The position numbers and the translations under genes were made by a program. Positions 29,035-38,195 of a stretch of 64,000 bases of DNA are shown in pieces. How positions within the stretch are numbered: the first letter of the stretch is position 1; each line of letters starts with the position of its first letter. This DNA is from Xanthomonas theicola (lineage in GTDB: Bacteria; Pseudomonadota; Gammaproteobacteria; Xanthomonadales; Xanthomonadaceae): NCBI RefSeq assembly GCF_014236795.1, contig NZ_CP049017.1:3574001-3638000 (forward strand), written 5' to 3'. The notes below the pieces were generated by a model that was not told the origin of the DNA, did not search any database, and saw nothing but the letters and a program-made list of their open reading frames with translations.

Positions 29035-29085
29035 GGACGGAGGCGGGTGGGAGACCGGCGAAAGCATACCGGGCCATGTTGAAAC

Positions 29086-29111
29086 ATTTAATTCACGCCA
29101 AGTTAGTAAAT
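29086..29111. promoter_or_regulatory. Candidate ROK operator in the divergent promoter region
   Basis: ATTTA (29086) and TAAAT (ending 29111) form short inverted half-sites 16 bases apart in an AT-rich patch between the ROK gene and the TonB receptor, resembling the AT-rich boxes used by NagC/XylR-type proteins. Evidence is the position and composition only. Confidence 0.25.
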
Positions 29112-29140
29112 TGTCGATTCCACACACCAGGGGACGCAAC

Positions 29141-31834
29141 ATGCATCACATTTCCGCCCACCGCCGGCCCGGCAGGCCACTCCGCCTTTCCGCGCTGGCC
29201 CTGGCCCTGGGCAGCGCGGCCGGCACCCACGCCGCGACCGGTCCGGGGCTCGGCGCCGCAGGCACCGCGCCGGCCGCCGACCCGACCCTACTGGACACCA
29301 TCACCGTCAGTGGCCAGCGGCTGTCGATCCGCCAGGCGATCGGCGCCAAGCGCGAGGCCGAGGTGATCTCCGACGGCGTCTCCGCCGACGACGTCGGCTC
29401 GATCCCCGACTTCGGCCTGGGCGAAGCGCTGCAACGCGTGCCCGGCGTGTCGATGATGATCAACAACGGTCGCGGCGAAGCGCAGTTCATGAGCCTGCGC
29501 GGGCTCAACCCCGACTACAACGCGGTGCTGATCGACGGCGTCGCCCTGCCCTCGACCGAGACCAGCCGCCGCACCCAGTCGCTGGACGTGATTCCGGCCT
29601 CGCTGGTGCAGCAAGTCGACATCAACAAATCGTTCCGCGCCAACATGGATGCCGACGCGATCGGCGGCGTGGCCGCGCTGCGTACGCGCAGCGCCTTCGA
29701 CAAGCCCGGTCCCTTCGCCGCGGTCCGCGCCAACCTGGCCGACTGGGAGAACCGCCGCTACCTGCACGATTCCGGCCCGTCCGGGCAAGCGCAGGTCACC
29801 CTGAGCGACACCTTCGGCGCCGACGGCCATTTCGGCTTCGTGCTGTCGGCCGACTATTTCCGCCGCGACTCCTCGTCGCTGGATACCGCGATCGACAGCT
29901 ACAGCTACTACCGCAACGGCGTGCGCCAGACCCTGCGCCCGGGCCTGGACACCGCCGGCATGGCGCTGGCGCCGGACCGATTCCGCCCGCTGACCTACGA
30001 CAACGTCCGTCAGCGCCGCAGCGTGTTCGGCAAGCTGCAGTACGACGACTTCGACGCGCTGACGCTGAACCTCAGCGCCGGCCGCTTCGAGCACGACAAC
30101 GACGAGCAGCGCCGCGCGCAGTTCGTCAATCGCAGCGGCGACGCGACGATCGCGTCGGCCGACAGCGGCCACTACGCGCAGGGCAACGCGCAGGTGGACG
30201 CGGACGCGTTCCACCAGACCCGCGAGCTGCGCTATGCGCAGTTCGACGGACGCTACACCGCCAATGCCAGCGGGCACCTGGACTTCCTGCTCAACCGCGC
30301 GCGCGGCAGCTACCGCCAGGACACCCGCGAGGACGTGTTCGCCAGCGCCGCATCGGCGCAGCTCGGCTTCGGCTACGCGCTACGTGGGCGCGCGCGGCCG
30401 ACACTGGCGCTGGACAACCCCGGCTACTACGGCAACGCCGCCAACTACCTGCAGTCCTACTTCTTCAATCGCCTCGAGGACAGCCGCACCGACACCACCA
30501 CGCTGAAGCTGGACTACAGCCAGAACGCAGACGCCGACGCGCGCGGCTGGGGCCTGCGCACCGGGCTGCAGTACCGCAACCTGCGCCAGCGCTACGACCT
30601 GGACGAAGTGCGCTACACCCCGCTCGGCCGTGTCACCCTGGCCGACGTCGGCAGCGACGGCGCGCGGGTCTGCCCGTACGCCGACTTCAGCTGCCTGCTG
30701 CTGATCGATCCGGCCAAGGTCGCCACCTACTTCGCGGCCAATCCGTTGCGCTACGCGCTGGCCGCCAGCAACCTGCGCAACAGCGCGCTCAGCGACTTCG
30801 CCGTCGACGAGCGCGGCGGCGCTGCGTATCTGATGGGCACCTGGCACGGCGACGCCGCCCAGGCTGCGTTCGGCTTGCGCAACGAGACCCTGCAGCGCTC
30901 GGTGACCAGTCCGGTACCGCAACCGTTGAACAGCACCAGCAACTACGTCGGCCAGCGCACCGACAGCAGCGAGCGCCACCTGCTGCCGTCGGCGGACTTC
31001 GGCTGGGACATCGCGCCGACGCTGAAGCTGCGCCTGGCCGGCAGCCGCACGCTCGGCCAGCCGACCTACGCCGATCTGGGCCAGAACAGCACGCCCACGA
31101 TCAGCACCACCGCGTTCACCATCTCGCGCAGCATCGGCAACCCGGCGCTGCGCCCGCGCCGCGCCGACAATCTGGACCTGTCGCTGGAATGGTATCCGGA
31201 CCGCGACGCGCAACTGTCGCTGGGCCTGTTCCAGAAACGCATCCGCGACGAGATCGTGCGCCGGACCGCGACCGATACCCAGACCGATCCGGGCGGACTG
31301 ACCGGCACCTACCGGGTCACCACCACTCAACAGGTCAATGCCAGCGGTGCGCGCGTGCGCGGCGCGGAGCTCACCGCGATCGACACCCACTTCGACTTCC
31401 TGCCCGGCGCGCTGGCGCGTTTCGGCGGCATGTTCAACGTCACCGTGCTCGACGCGCGCACCGGCGACCTGCAGATGGCCGACGGCAGCCTGCGTGCGCT
31501 GCCGGCGCTGATGGAATCGCCCAAGCGCACCGCCAACGCTTCGCTGCTGTACGACCTGGGACCGTTCAGCGCGCGCCTGAGCGGCAACTACACCGACAAG
31601 CAGCTGATCGCCTTCGCCACCGACAACCCGGCCAACGACCGCTACTACGACGCGATCACCACTTACGACCTGCAGCTGGCCTACCGCGCCGGCGAACACT
31701 TGCGCATCACCGTGCAGGGCAAGAACCTCGCCAACGCCAAACTCTCGCGCACGACCGGCGTGGACCAGACGCTGCTGCGCGAGGAACTGGACAACGGCCG
31801 CGCGTACTATGTCGGAGTGGACTATGTGTTCTGA
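29141..31834 (+). CDS. TonB-dependent outer-membrane receptor
   Basis: This 897-residue receptor has a signal peptide (MHHISAHRRPGRPLRLSALA, then ALALGSAAGTHAA). The plug begins at about residue 50 with DTITVSGQRL and contains EALQRVPGVSMMIN, SLRGLNPDYNAVLIDGVALP and MDADAIGGVAALRT. The barrel ends in the expected aromatic residue (YVGVDYVF), needed for BAM assembly. Length and plug style match the Xanthomonas receptors of the TIGR01782 type, which often import glycans. It lies between a divergent ROK regulator and an overlapping phosphodiester glycosidase, so a carbohydrate (perhaps amino-sugar) substrate is likely but not proven. Confidence 0.93.
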   Translation: MHHISAHRRPGRPLRLSALALALGSAAGTHAATGPGLGAAGTAPAADPTLLDTITVSGQRLSIRQAIGAKREAEVISDGVSADDVGSIPDFGLGEALQRVPGVSMMINNGRGEAQFMSLRGLNPDYNAVLIDGVALPSTETSRRTQSLDVIPASLVQQVDINKSFRANMDADAIGGVAALRTRSAFDKPGPFAAVRANLADWENRRYLHDSGPSGQAQVTLSDTFGADGHFGFVLSADYFRRDSSSLDTAIDSYSYYRNGVRQTLRPGLDTAGMALAPDRFRPLTYDNVRQRRSVFGKLQYDDFDALTLNLSAGRFEHDNDEQRRAQFVNRSGDATIASADSGHYAQGNAQVDADAFHQTRELRYAQFDGRYTANASGHLDFLLNRARGSYRQDTREDVFASAASAQLGFGYALRGRARPTLALDNPGYYGNAANYLQSYFFNRLEDSRTDTTTLKLDYSQNADADARGWGLRTGLQYRNLRQRYDLDEVRYTPLGRVTLADVGSDGARVCPYADFSCLLLIDPAKVATYFAANPLRYALAASNLRNSALSDFAVDERGGAAYLMGTWHGDAAQAAFGLRNETLQRSVTSPVPQPLNSTSNYVGQRTDSSERHLLPSADFGWDIAPTLKLRLAGSRTLGQPTYADLGQNSTPTISTTAFTISRSIGNPALRPRRADNLDLSLEWYPDRDAQLSLGLFQKRIRDEIVRRTATDTQTDPGGLTGTYRVTTTQQVNASGARVRGAELTAIDTHFDFLPGALARFGGMFNVTVLDARTGDLQMADGSLRALPALMESPKRTANASLLYDLGPFSARLSGNYTDKQLIAFATDNPANDRYYDAITTYDLQLAYRAGEHLRITVQGKNLANAKLSRTTGVDQTLLREELDNGRAYYVGVDYVF

Positions 31835-33053
31835 GCTGCGCTGGATGCTGACCCTGGGTGGCGCGCTGTTGGCGGCCAGCGCATGCGCTGCAGAACCGGC
31901 ACCGGCGGTGCCGGCGTTCGTGCCGATGGAAACCGTGCTCAGTGCCGATTGCTGGGGCGCGTTCGCCGACGACGTGCTGCAGGCCGTGCGCGATTGCCGC
32001 AAGGCCGACGGCACGCGCATCGCCCTGCAGGTCGCCGATGCCGAGGCCGGCCCGGCGCGCGCCGGCTTCGATGCGCGCTGTGCCGGCGCACGCTGCGCGG
32101 ACCTGGCGCAGCTGCTGCAAGTTGCACCGCAGCGGCGCCTGCTGCTACGCACGCCGCCGCGGCGCATCGATGCGGTCCTGGCTGCGGTGCAGGCCGCCTC
32201 CGCAGGCGCGCGCGTGGCGATCGAACCGCAGCTGCAGCGTCCGCAGGGCGCCAGCGCGCCGATCGCGCTGGCGCAGGGCGTGCGCTACTGGCGCAGCGCG
32301 CGCAGCACGCCGGCGCCGGCGATGCTGCACATCGCGCAGATCGACCTGCGCACGCCCGGGCTGGAACTGGTCGGCACTCCCGGCGACCGCAGCGGCGGCA
32401 AGGAATTCGTCGCCACGCCGACCAGCGCCTTCGTGCGCGAGCACGGCCTGGCGCTGGCGATCAACGCCGACTATTTCCTGCCGTTCGACGGCGGCCGCCT
32501 GCTCGACAAGGCCTTCGTGCCGCTGGCCGGCAGCGGCGTCACCGCCGAGGGCCTGGCGATCAGCGACGGCCGGCTCGCCTCGGACACGCGGACCGAAGAC
32601 GCGCGCGTGGACGGCGCCTTCTGCGCCGGCGCGCGCGGCGCGCGGATCGTCCGCGGCGGCTGTCCGCGCGGCACCCGCGTCGGCATCGGCGCCGGTCCGC
32701 TGCTGCTGCTCGACGGCAAGCGCCAGCCGCGCGAGGCCAGCCGTGCCGCGTACTACGACGAACGCGAGCCGCGCACCGCGCTGGGCCTGGACGCGGCGCG
32801 GCAGACACTGTGGCTGGTGGTGGTCGACGGCCGCCAGCCGCACTACAGCGAGGGCATGACCCTGGACGAACTGAGCGCGGTGTTCGAGCAACTCGGCGCC
32901 AGAAGTGCGATGAACCTCGACGGCGGCGGCTCCAGCACCATGGCCGCGCGGGTGGACGGCCAGGTGCGCGTGCTCAACAGCAGCATCCACACCGGCATTC
33001 CCGGCCGTGAGCGCCCGGTGGCCAATCAGCTCGGCATCCGCGCGCGGCCGTGA
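31824..33053 (+). CDS. Phosphodiester glycosidase family protein (NAGPA-like), exported
   Basis: This 409-residue protein starts at ATG 31824, overlapping the receptor stop (ATGTGTTCTGA). It has a signal or lipoprotein-type N-terminus (WMLTLGGALLAASACAAEPA). The C-terminal two-thirds carry the NAGPA domain: LHIAQIDLRTPGLEL, LALAINADYFLP, RTALGLDAARQTLWLVVVDG and the signature MNLDGGGSSTMAARV, ending RPVANQLGI. Family members uncover GlcNAc-1-phosphodiesters by releasing the sugar. Tight coupling with the TonB receptor suggests periplasmic processing of the imported or captured ligand. Confidence 0.88.
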   Translation: MCSELRWMLTLGGALLAASACAAEPAPAVPAFVPMETVLSADCWGAFADDVLQAVRDCRKADGTRIALQVADAEAGPARAGFDARCAGARCADLAQLLQVAPQRRLLLRTPPRRIDAVLAAVQAASAGARVAIEPQLQRPQGASAPIALAQGVRYWRSARSTPAPAMLHIAQIDLRTPGLELVGTPGDRSGGKEFVATPTSAFVREHGLALAINADYFLPFDGGRLLDKAFVPLAGSGVTAEGLAISDGRLASDTRTEDARVDGAFCAGARGARIVRGGCPRGTRVGIGAGPLLLLDGKRQPREASRAAYYDEREPRTALGLDAARQTLWLVVVDGRQPHYSEGMTLDELSAVFEQLGARSAMNLDGGGSSTMAARVDGQVRVLNSSIHTGIPGRERPVANQLGIRARP

Positions 33054-33107
33054 GCGGCATCTGCATGCAGCAGTTGCACCGGCGCGGACGGATCTCGTCA
33101 GCTTGCC

Positions 33108-33245
33108 AGAACACTTTCGATCCATAGTGATGCCACTTGTGGGAGCGACGTCAGTCGCGACGAGCTTTACAGGTAGAGCCCTTCGCGACTGAAGTCGCTC
33201 CCACAGCACTCCGCTGGCTGCAAATACAAGAATCGGAAATGCTCT
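33108..33245. repeat. REP-cored miniature element, copy 2 (138 bp)
   Basis: Same layout and flanks as the copy at 23017-23153: left end AGAACACTTTCGATCC, GTGATGCCACTTGTGGGAGC, a palindrome core (33139-33204), GCTGGCTGCAAATAC and right end CGGAAATGCTCT. The terminal inverted repeats are slightly more diverged than in copy 1 and there is no CTAG at the borders. Confidence 0.75.
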
Positions 33246-33895
33246 GGCCGCCACACCTCTGGACTACGCATCGCACACATTTTCGATTCGTATAGCGTGA
33301 CCTGATCAGCACGGAGTTTCAGCGGAGAAGGTCGGCAAGTCGCGCAGCGCTTGAGGAACGGCAGCAGCGAAAGTCACGGCTTGGAACTGCGTGCGCTTCA
33401 TGGTCGTCCGTCAGGTCTCAGGAGAACGATGGACTCATCCTCGGCTCCAGTTCCCTCACAGGCTGCGATCACGCTGAAACTCCGGGCCAATCAGGTAGCG
33501 CGACGCTTTTCGTATACAGGGAATTTCCTGACGCCCTGATAGAAAGTCGGAAAAAAGTGGAAATTGGGATAAATACCCCAATCCACAGCACGACCCAATA
33601 CTGCAACCTAAATAAGGCACTATCTATTCCGTAAAATTCCGGGCGGCCAGGTCGATATCGAAACAAATATATTATCAATATGAAATAATAACTCAATAAA
33701 GTCTTGCTAGCATCATTGCTGGCAGCGCGGGTGTATCTTGAAAAATATAATAATTTCCATCTCATACTGTCTTCCTGCTGTACTGATGTGTATTCAACGC
33801 TGTGCTGCCAGCTAAAAGAAGCGTCAGTGTCCGCCCCAAAGTATCGAACATTGCTTCCTCGTTCTTATCCCACAATAGTAGAGAGAGACCGTGAG
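33246..33895. other. AT-rich intergenic stretch before the GDPD gene
   Basis: Composition drops sharply to AT-rich after about 33530, unlike the rest of the window. No supported gene is present. Runs of A/T (33600-33780) could hold promoters for the downstream exported proteins or be an H-NS/MvaT-type bound region, as often seen in acquired DNA. Confidence 0.5.
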
Positions 33896-35011
33896 ATGAA
33901 TAGTTATCCGAAAATGCAAGTCAGTGGCGCGCTTTTCACTGCGTGTCTGTTTGCCATGCTCGGCGTGTCGGCAGAGGCATCAGCTTGTGCGAGCGCCACT
34001 CAAAGGATGCGTGAGATACGCAACATCGACAGGACCGCGGACACGCTTTTACTTGCGCACCGTGGTCTGTGGGGTCCTCTCAACAGTCGTCCGGAAATTC
34101 CGGAGAATTCGTTGGGGTCGGTGGAGAGCGCCATGAATTCCTGCGTGGACGGCATCGAAGTGGATGTCAAGATGACGAGTGACGGAGTTCCCGTCCTCAT
34201 GCACGATCTCAACCTGGGGCGTACCACGAACTACTATGAAGTGATGCGGGTGCCCAAGTACAACCCGATAACCAATCAAGGCAGCAATCCACCCGTTTCC
34301 TCCGTGACTTGGAATTTTGTCAAGAACCTCAAATTACTGTACGACAATCGCAATGCGATCAGTCGATTCACCGTTCCCTCCGCCGAGATGGCGCTCCAGT
34401 TATGGGCGGATAAGCCCAATCCTGCGCCGATCATCTTCGACATCAAGACGGCTGATGCCGTCGCGGCGGTGGACAAGCTGGCCGCCAAATACAGTTCCGT
34501 TCCCCACCTGACGGCTGCGATCAAGGTCAATGCCTCGCTTTTCCCGACACCTGCGGACTACCGCCGATACGCCAACAACGTGACCGCGATTCCGGTCTTC
34601 ACCACCAATATGCTGGAGAAAATCAGCATCGCCAGCAGCTTCAACGCCTGGGTCACCGAGGTAGGGACGCTTGAGATAAACGTCAAGCAGCCGAACGGAT
34701 TGCTTAGTTTCCAGAAAACCCAGGCCGGCCAGCGCATGAGGAAAGTAGCGGTGTTCCATGCCATCCCAGACGGTCCATATCCCAATAACTTCTACAACAA
34801 CACCGGTGCGTGCTGCTACAAACTGTCGGATCTGCACTTCACCTACCGTGTCAATGGCCAGATTGCCGGTCGCGACACCGACGATCGCCGCCACGACATT
34901 AACTTCCTCTACGATCAGGGATTTGGCTTGATCACGACGGATGGCATGCGTGACGACCTCGATTTCCTAACACGTAATGGTCGCCGCAAGACTCATCCCC
35001 AGCGTCTGTAG
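33896..35011 (+). CDS. Exported glycerophosphodiester phosphodiesterase-family protein
   Basis: This 371-residue protein starts at ATG 33896, preceded by GAGAGAGACC. The signal peptide has the hydrophobic core GALFTACLFAMLGVS with a cleavage site after SAEASA. The GDPD catalytic motifs are LLAHRGLWG (His-Arg), EIPENSLGSVESAM (Glu), GIEVDVKMTSDGVPVLMHD (Glu-x-Asp and His) near the N-terminus, and the C-terminal GLITTDGMRDDLDFL. The length exceeds simple GDPDs, with an inserted region around residues 120-230. It is AT-richer than core genes. The next gene is a secreted parvulin 61 bp downstream. Substrate likely phospholipid-derived glycerophosphodiesters; a role in host interaction is possible. 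Confidence 0.85.
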   Translation: MNSYPKMQVSGALFTACLFAMLGVSAEASACASATQRMREIRNIDRTADTLLLAHRGLWGPLNSRPEIPENSLGSVESAMNSCVDGIEVDVKMTSDGVPVLMHDLNLGRTTNYYEVMRVPKYNPITNQGSNPPVSSVTWNFVKNLKLLYDNRNAISRFTVPSAEMALQLWADKPNPAPIIFDIKTADAVAAVDKLAAKYSSVPHLTAAIKVNASLFPTPADYRRYANNVTAIPVFTTNMLEKISIASSFNAWVTEVGTLEINVKQPNGLLSFQKTQAGQRMRKVAVFHAIPDGPYPNNFYNNTGACCYKLSDLHFTYRVNGQIAGRDTDDRRHDINFLYDQGFGLITTDGMRDDLDFLTRNGRRKTHPQRL

Positions 35012-35072
35012 TGCTGCAATGCGAATCTGGTAGTAGGAATCGCTGAACCCTGTCACTTCTACAGAGAATTCC

Positions 35073-35927
35073 ATGGACTTTCGTCGTTTGCGTATGACGG
35101 CCGCGCGTTTGATGGCCTCCATCATGATAATGGGTTCGGCATTTCAGGGAACCGCGGCGCCTGCCGCGGTTCCCCCTCCCATTCCCGCGTCGGCTTCGAA
35201 AGCAGAAGGTGAGCGCTATCTGGACAGCGCCATAGGAAGGATGCTGCGCATCGGCACCAACTTGTCGTGGCTGCTTCGTCCTTCTGATCCGGAGATGGCG
35301 GTTCCTTCGGCCGCTCAGATGATTGAAATCCATCGGATCCGAAACCTGGCCTCGATCGCCGAGAAGCGTGGCTTGGATCACTCTGGCGCGGCGCAGGATG
35401 CGATCTCCGCCGTGCGGGCCGTCATCCTGGCGGAGATCGCATGGGAATCGATCATGAGGGACGCGACTGTCACCGATGACGACATCGCGCGCTATGGAGC
35501 CGCCCACCCGGGCATCTTCGATCAGTACGCCATTCGCCACATCTTCGTGGCGTCCGGCCAGATCGATGCGGAAACCAAACGCAGCGAGTCGGATGCATCG
35601 CGCCGGGCGATGGAAATCAAGCGCAAGATCGATTCGGGCGCCGATTTTTCCGCATTGGCGAAAACGCATTCCGACGACGCTGCCACCGCATCGGAGGGAG
35701 GCCTGCTTTCCCCCGTACTGGGCAGCAACATCGCAGACACGTTTTTCCCGCTACTGGCCCAACTGCCCGAGGGCGGCACCGCCGGGCCGGTGCAAGGGCA
35801 GTCGGGCTACCATGTACTGCGGCTGGATCGGCGGATCACTCCCGATAAGGATGTGTATCGGCGGCAGGCAAGGGACGCCATCATTGTCGAGAGAAGAGAC
35901 ATGCTGATCCAACAGGCGCTGAAATGA
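35073..35927 (+). CDS. Exported PpiC-type peptidyl-prolyl isomerase
   Basis: This 284-residue protein has a signal peptide (LMASIMIMGSAFQGTAAPA). Residues about 45-150 are a helical SurA/PrsA-like N-domain. The parvulin domain follows: YAIRHIFVASG (catalytic His start), GADFSALAKTHSDDAATASEGGLLSPV, and QSGYHVLRLDRR. Such proteins act in the periplasm as foldases. It lies just after the exported GDPD, so it could fold that protein or others from this island. An intact IS5 is inserted 48 bp downstream of the stop. Confidence 0.85.
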   Translation: MDFRRLRMTAARLMASIMIMGSAFQGTAAPAAVPPPIPASASKAEGERYLDSAIGRMLRIGTNLSWLLRPSDPEMAVPSAAQMIEIHRIRNLASIAEKRGLDHSGAAQDAISAVRAVILAEIAWESIMRDATVTDDDIARYGAAHPGIFDQYAIRHIFVASGQIDAETKRSESDASRRAMEIKRKIDSGADFSALAKTHSDDAATASEGGLLSPVLGSNIADTFFPLLAQLPEGGTAGPVQGQSGYHVLRLDRRITPDKDVYRRQARDAIIVERRDMLIQQALK

Positions 35928-35974
35928 CGCAAGCGGCGGGTGGAACGATATCCTTCCGCGATTACCGTGCCTTA

Positions 35975-36831
35975 GAGCGTGTTATGAACTTTGAGTCGAT
36001 CCGGCTATCGTAGCGGGATGCAGAGCAAACGCCCATATCCGACCGACATTTCCGACGAAGAGTGGGCGTTCGCAGCGCCTTACCTGAGCCTGATGACCGA
36101 GCACGCTCCGCAGCGCAAGTACGAGCTGCGGGCAATGTTCAATGCGCTGCGCTGGATGGCACGTGCTGGAGCGCCATGGCGCCTTTTGCCCAAGGACTTC
36201 CCGCCATGGGAAGCGGTCTACCAACAGACACAACGCTGGCTGCAGGCGGGCTGCTTTGAAGCCATGGTCAACGACCTGCGTTCCATCCTGCGTGTTGCCC
36301 AAGGCAGACATGGCCAACCCAGTGCTGTCATCCTGGACGGGCGGACGCTGCAATCCACCTGCGAGAGCGGCACACGTGCAGGCTACGACGGCTATAAGCG
36401 CAAGAAGGGCAGCAAGGTGCATATGGCGGTGGACACGCTCGGATATTTGCTTGCAGTGCAAGTCACACCTGCCGACGAGCAAGAACGCGCTCAGGTGCGC
36501 TCGCTGGCGCAAGAGGTGCAACATGTCACGGGCGATACGGTAAAACTGGCGTTCGTGGATCAAGGCTACACCGGGCAGGAGCCGGCGCAAGCCGCGCAGG
36601 CAGAAGGAATCGAACTGCACGTGGTGAAACTTCCCGAAGCCAAGAAAGGATTCGTCTTGCTTCCTCGGCGCTGGGTCGTCGAACGCAGCTTCGGCTGGGT
36701 CAACCGATTCCGACGATTGGCACGCGACTATGAGCGCTTGCCGGAAACCTTGGCTGGCTTGCACTTCGTCGTCTTCACCGTGCTCATGCTCAGCAACGCC
36801 GCTACCATCCTTCAAAGTTCATAACACGCTC
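35975..36831 (+). mobile_element. IS5-family element with perfect 20-bp inverted repeats
   Basis: GAGCGTGTTATGAACTTTGA at 35975 is repeated exactly in inverted orientation ending at 36831, with TA at each border. The element is 857 bp and encodes one transposase. Perfect ends and an intact gene indicate a recent insertion. Confidence 0.93.
36018..36824 (+). CDS. IS5-family transposase (IS427/IS1031 type)
   Basis: This 268-residue transposase starts at ATG 36018 (reads QSKRPYPTDISDEEWAF). The N-terminal DUF4096 region is followed by ALRWMARAGAPWRLLPKDFP. DDE residues: Asp in AVILDGRTLQS, Asp in LAFVDQGYTGQ, Glu in RRWVVERSFGWVNRFRRLAR. Single frame, undamaged. Confidence 0.93.
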   Translation: MQSKRPYPTDISDEEWAFAAPYLSLMTEHAPQRKYELRAMFNALRWMARAGAPWRLLPKDFPPWEAVYQQTQRWLQAGCFEAMVNDLRSILRVAQGRHGQPSAVILDGRTLQSTCESGTRAGYDGYKRKKGSKVHMAVDTLGYLLAVQVTPADEQERAQVRSLAQEVQHVTGDTVKLAFVDQGYTGQEPAQAAQAEGIELHVVKLPEAKKGFVLLPRRWVVERSFGWVNRFRRLARDYERLPETLAGLHFVVFTVLMLSNAATILQSS

Positions 36832-36863
36832 TAAAAAAAAGATCCTATGAAACGGCTCGTCCC

Positions 36864-37634
36864 ATGAAATGGCTTGGCGTAATGACGATGTTTGGGATCA
36901 TGCTGGCCGCTGGCTGCGGTCACGGCGATGGCCAGACGTTGGCTCCCGCCGAATCTCGTTCTACCGGAGTTCCGGTCGCTGCTGCTGCGGGCGAATTGGC
37001 GTCGGGAGCGCCCGCACCTCGACATACGGCGGACGAGCTCCGCCGGCTTGCCGAACATCTGCTCGAGTGCGCCACGCTGGCCGAGAATGCCTTGAACGCC
37101 CCCGCCATGGGGATCACAACCACAGACGTGGCGGCGCTGGAGACGCCCGAGGCCAAGCATCGTCGCCAGCGTTGCGGTCGACTCGGTCCCGGAGCTCGCG
37201 TCGAGGCCCTGCGCCTGTTGCACCAGGCCGCCGCACAAGGCGACGGCGACGCGAAGGTGATATTGCTGGATCAGCAAACCGGCGCCTTGCTGGACACGCT
37301 GGCGGCCCGGGTAGACGGCGACGGGAGGGTGGAGATGACGTTGGCCGAGCGCGAGCAGTTTAAGCAGATTGTGCTCGGGCTTGAGCAGCAAGCTTATCGC
37401 GGTAATCGGCGCGCCATGAGCAGCCTGCAACAGGCGATGGACTCAAGCGTGCTGGAAATGTCCGAGCCGTCGTATTCGGCCGCCTGGGGACTGGTTGTGC
37501 AACAGCCCATGGGTAGACCGATGCCGTCGGGTCCGCTCTTGGGGGAAGCCGCGCTGGATGATCTGGATGCCGACAAAAAACAACAGATCGTGACGATGGC
37601 ACGTGATCTGCACGCCCTTTGTTGTGTCCGTTGA
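36864..37634 (+). CDS. Putative lipoprotein of unknown function
   Basis: This 256-residue protein has a lipoprotein signal (MKWLGVMTMFGIMLAAGCGH; lipobox LAAGC). The mature part is helical and Ala/Leu/Glu-rich, with a repeat-like segment RLLHQAAAQGDGDAKVILLD and AYRGNRRAMSSLQQAMDS that recalls Sel1/tetratricopeptide-type helical pairs, but no consensus is certain. It follows the exported PpiC gene and was separated from it by the IS5. It shares their exported character, and a common function is plausible. Confidence 0.7.
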   Translation: MKWLGVMTMFGIMLAAGCGHGDGQTLAPAESRSTGVPVAAAAGELASGAPAPRHTADELRRLAEHLLECATLAENALNAPAMGITTTDVAALETPEAKHRRQRCGRLGPGARVEALRLLHQAAAQGDGDAKVILLDQQTGALLDTLAARVDGDGRVEMTLAEREQFKQIVLGLEQQAYRGNRRAMSSLQQAMDSSVLEMSEPSYSAAWGLVVQQPMGRPMPSGPLLGEAALDDLDADKKQQIVTMARDLHALCCVR

Positions 37635-37856
37635 ATGCAGCCCATGCACAATAATCGGACGCACGCGAGCGGAGCCGGCGCGGCCTCTGCTGCCAACGGG
37701 CTGGAACTGATGAATCTGCGTTCCACCAGCCGCGATGCTCGGATGGAGCCGGTGTCCGCCGCAGTGCTCTCCTGCGCAACCAACGCCGTGAGCTGATCGA
37801 GATCGCCCCCCTTAACAGGCTGCTGAAATACTGGTCGACAGCCTTCAAAAGTCGAC

Positions 37857-38071
37857 CTGATTAGCCCTGATTCTCAGCCAGCTTTCAGGCATGGGCCGCT
37901 TACGGTGCGACTTGTCCGAAGCTTCCTATCGTTTCAACCTCAACCTCAGGCTTTGCCTGCGCGAAGTGCTGGCGCGACTTTCCGCAGCCGTGATGCGCTT
38001 CCAGCCTGGACTGTGGCCTGTTCTGCGAGGGACTCGCCATTGCAGCGGCTGAGGGTCAGGGCTAATCAGGA
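37857..38071. repeat. MITE-like element, copy B (215 bp)
   Basis: This is the inverted counterpart of 3047-3272; ends CTGATTAGCCCTGATTCTCA and GAGGGTCAGGGCTAATCAGG are inverted repeats. AAAGTC flanks both sides (37848-37853 and 38072-38077) with 7 of 9 bases matching as a direct repeat. No ORF. Confidence 0.75.
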
Positions 38072-38074
38072 AAG

Positions 38075-38103
38075 TCAATGACTTGCCATGCAAGTCATTG
38101 ACC
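38075..38103. other. 12-bp perfect inverted repeat
   Basis: GTCAATGACTTG (38075-38086), loop CCATG, CAAGTCATTGAC (38092-38103). It is part of the 373-bp element, next to the nested MITE. No T-run follows, so it is not an obvious terminator. Confidence 0.6.
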
Positions 38104-38195
38104 TTTCGTTTGGCGTGCGTCATTTTGGGCGGGAAAAGTATCAAAATTCACCCCGGAAATAAGTATTTCAGCAGCCTGTTAAGCTGCGCCAGAGT

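Larger units (their letters stand above)
37811..38183. repeat. 373-bp element with perfect 22-bp inverted ends
   Basis: CTTAACAGGCTGCTGAAATACT at 37811-37832 (given here as its 22-bp span) is exactly complementary to 38162-38183. No ORF lies between. A second, smaller MITE is nested inside (37857-38071). The nested insertion accounts for more than half of the length, so the original element was about 150 bp. A 12-bp inverted repeat around 38075-38103 is also inside. Confidence 0.8.

Noticed and set aside
28748..29140. N-terminal extension of the TonB receptor upstream of 29141
   Set aside because: It overlaps the divergent ROK gene and its promoter region, and the signal peptide begins at 29141.
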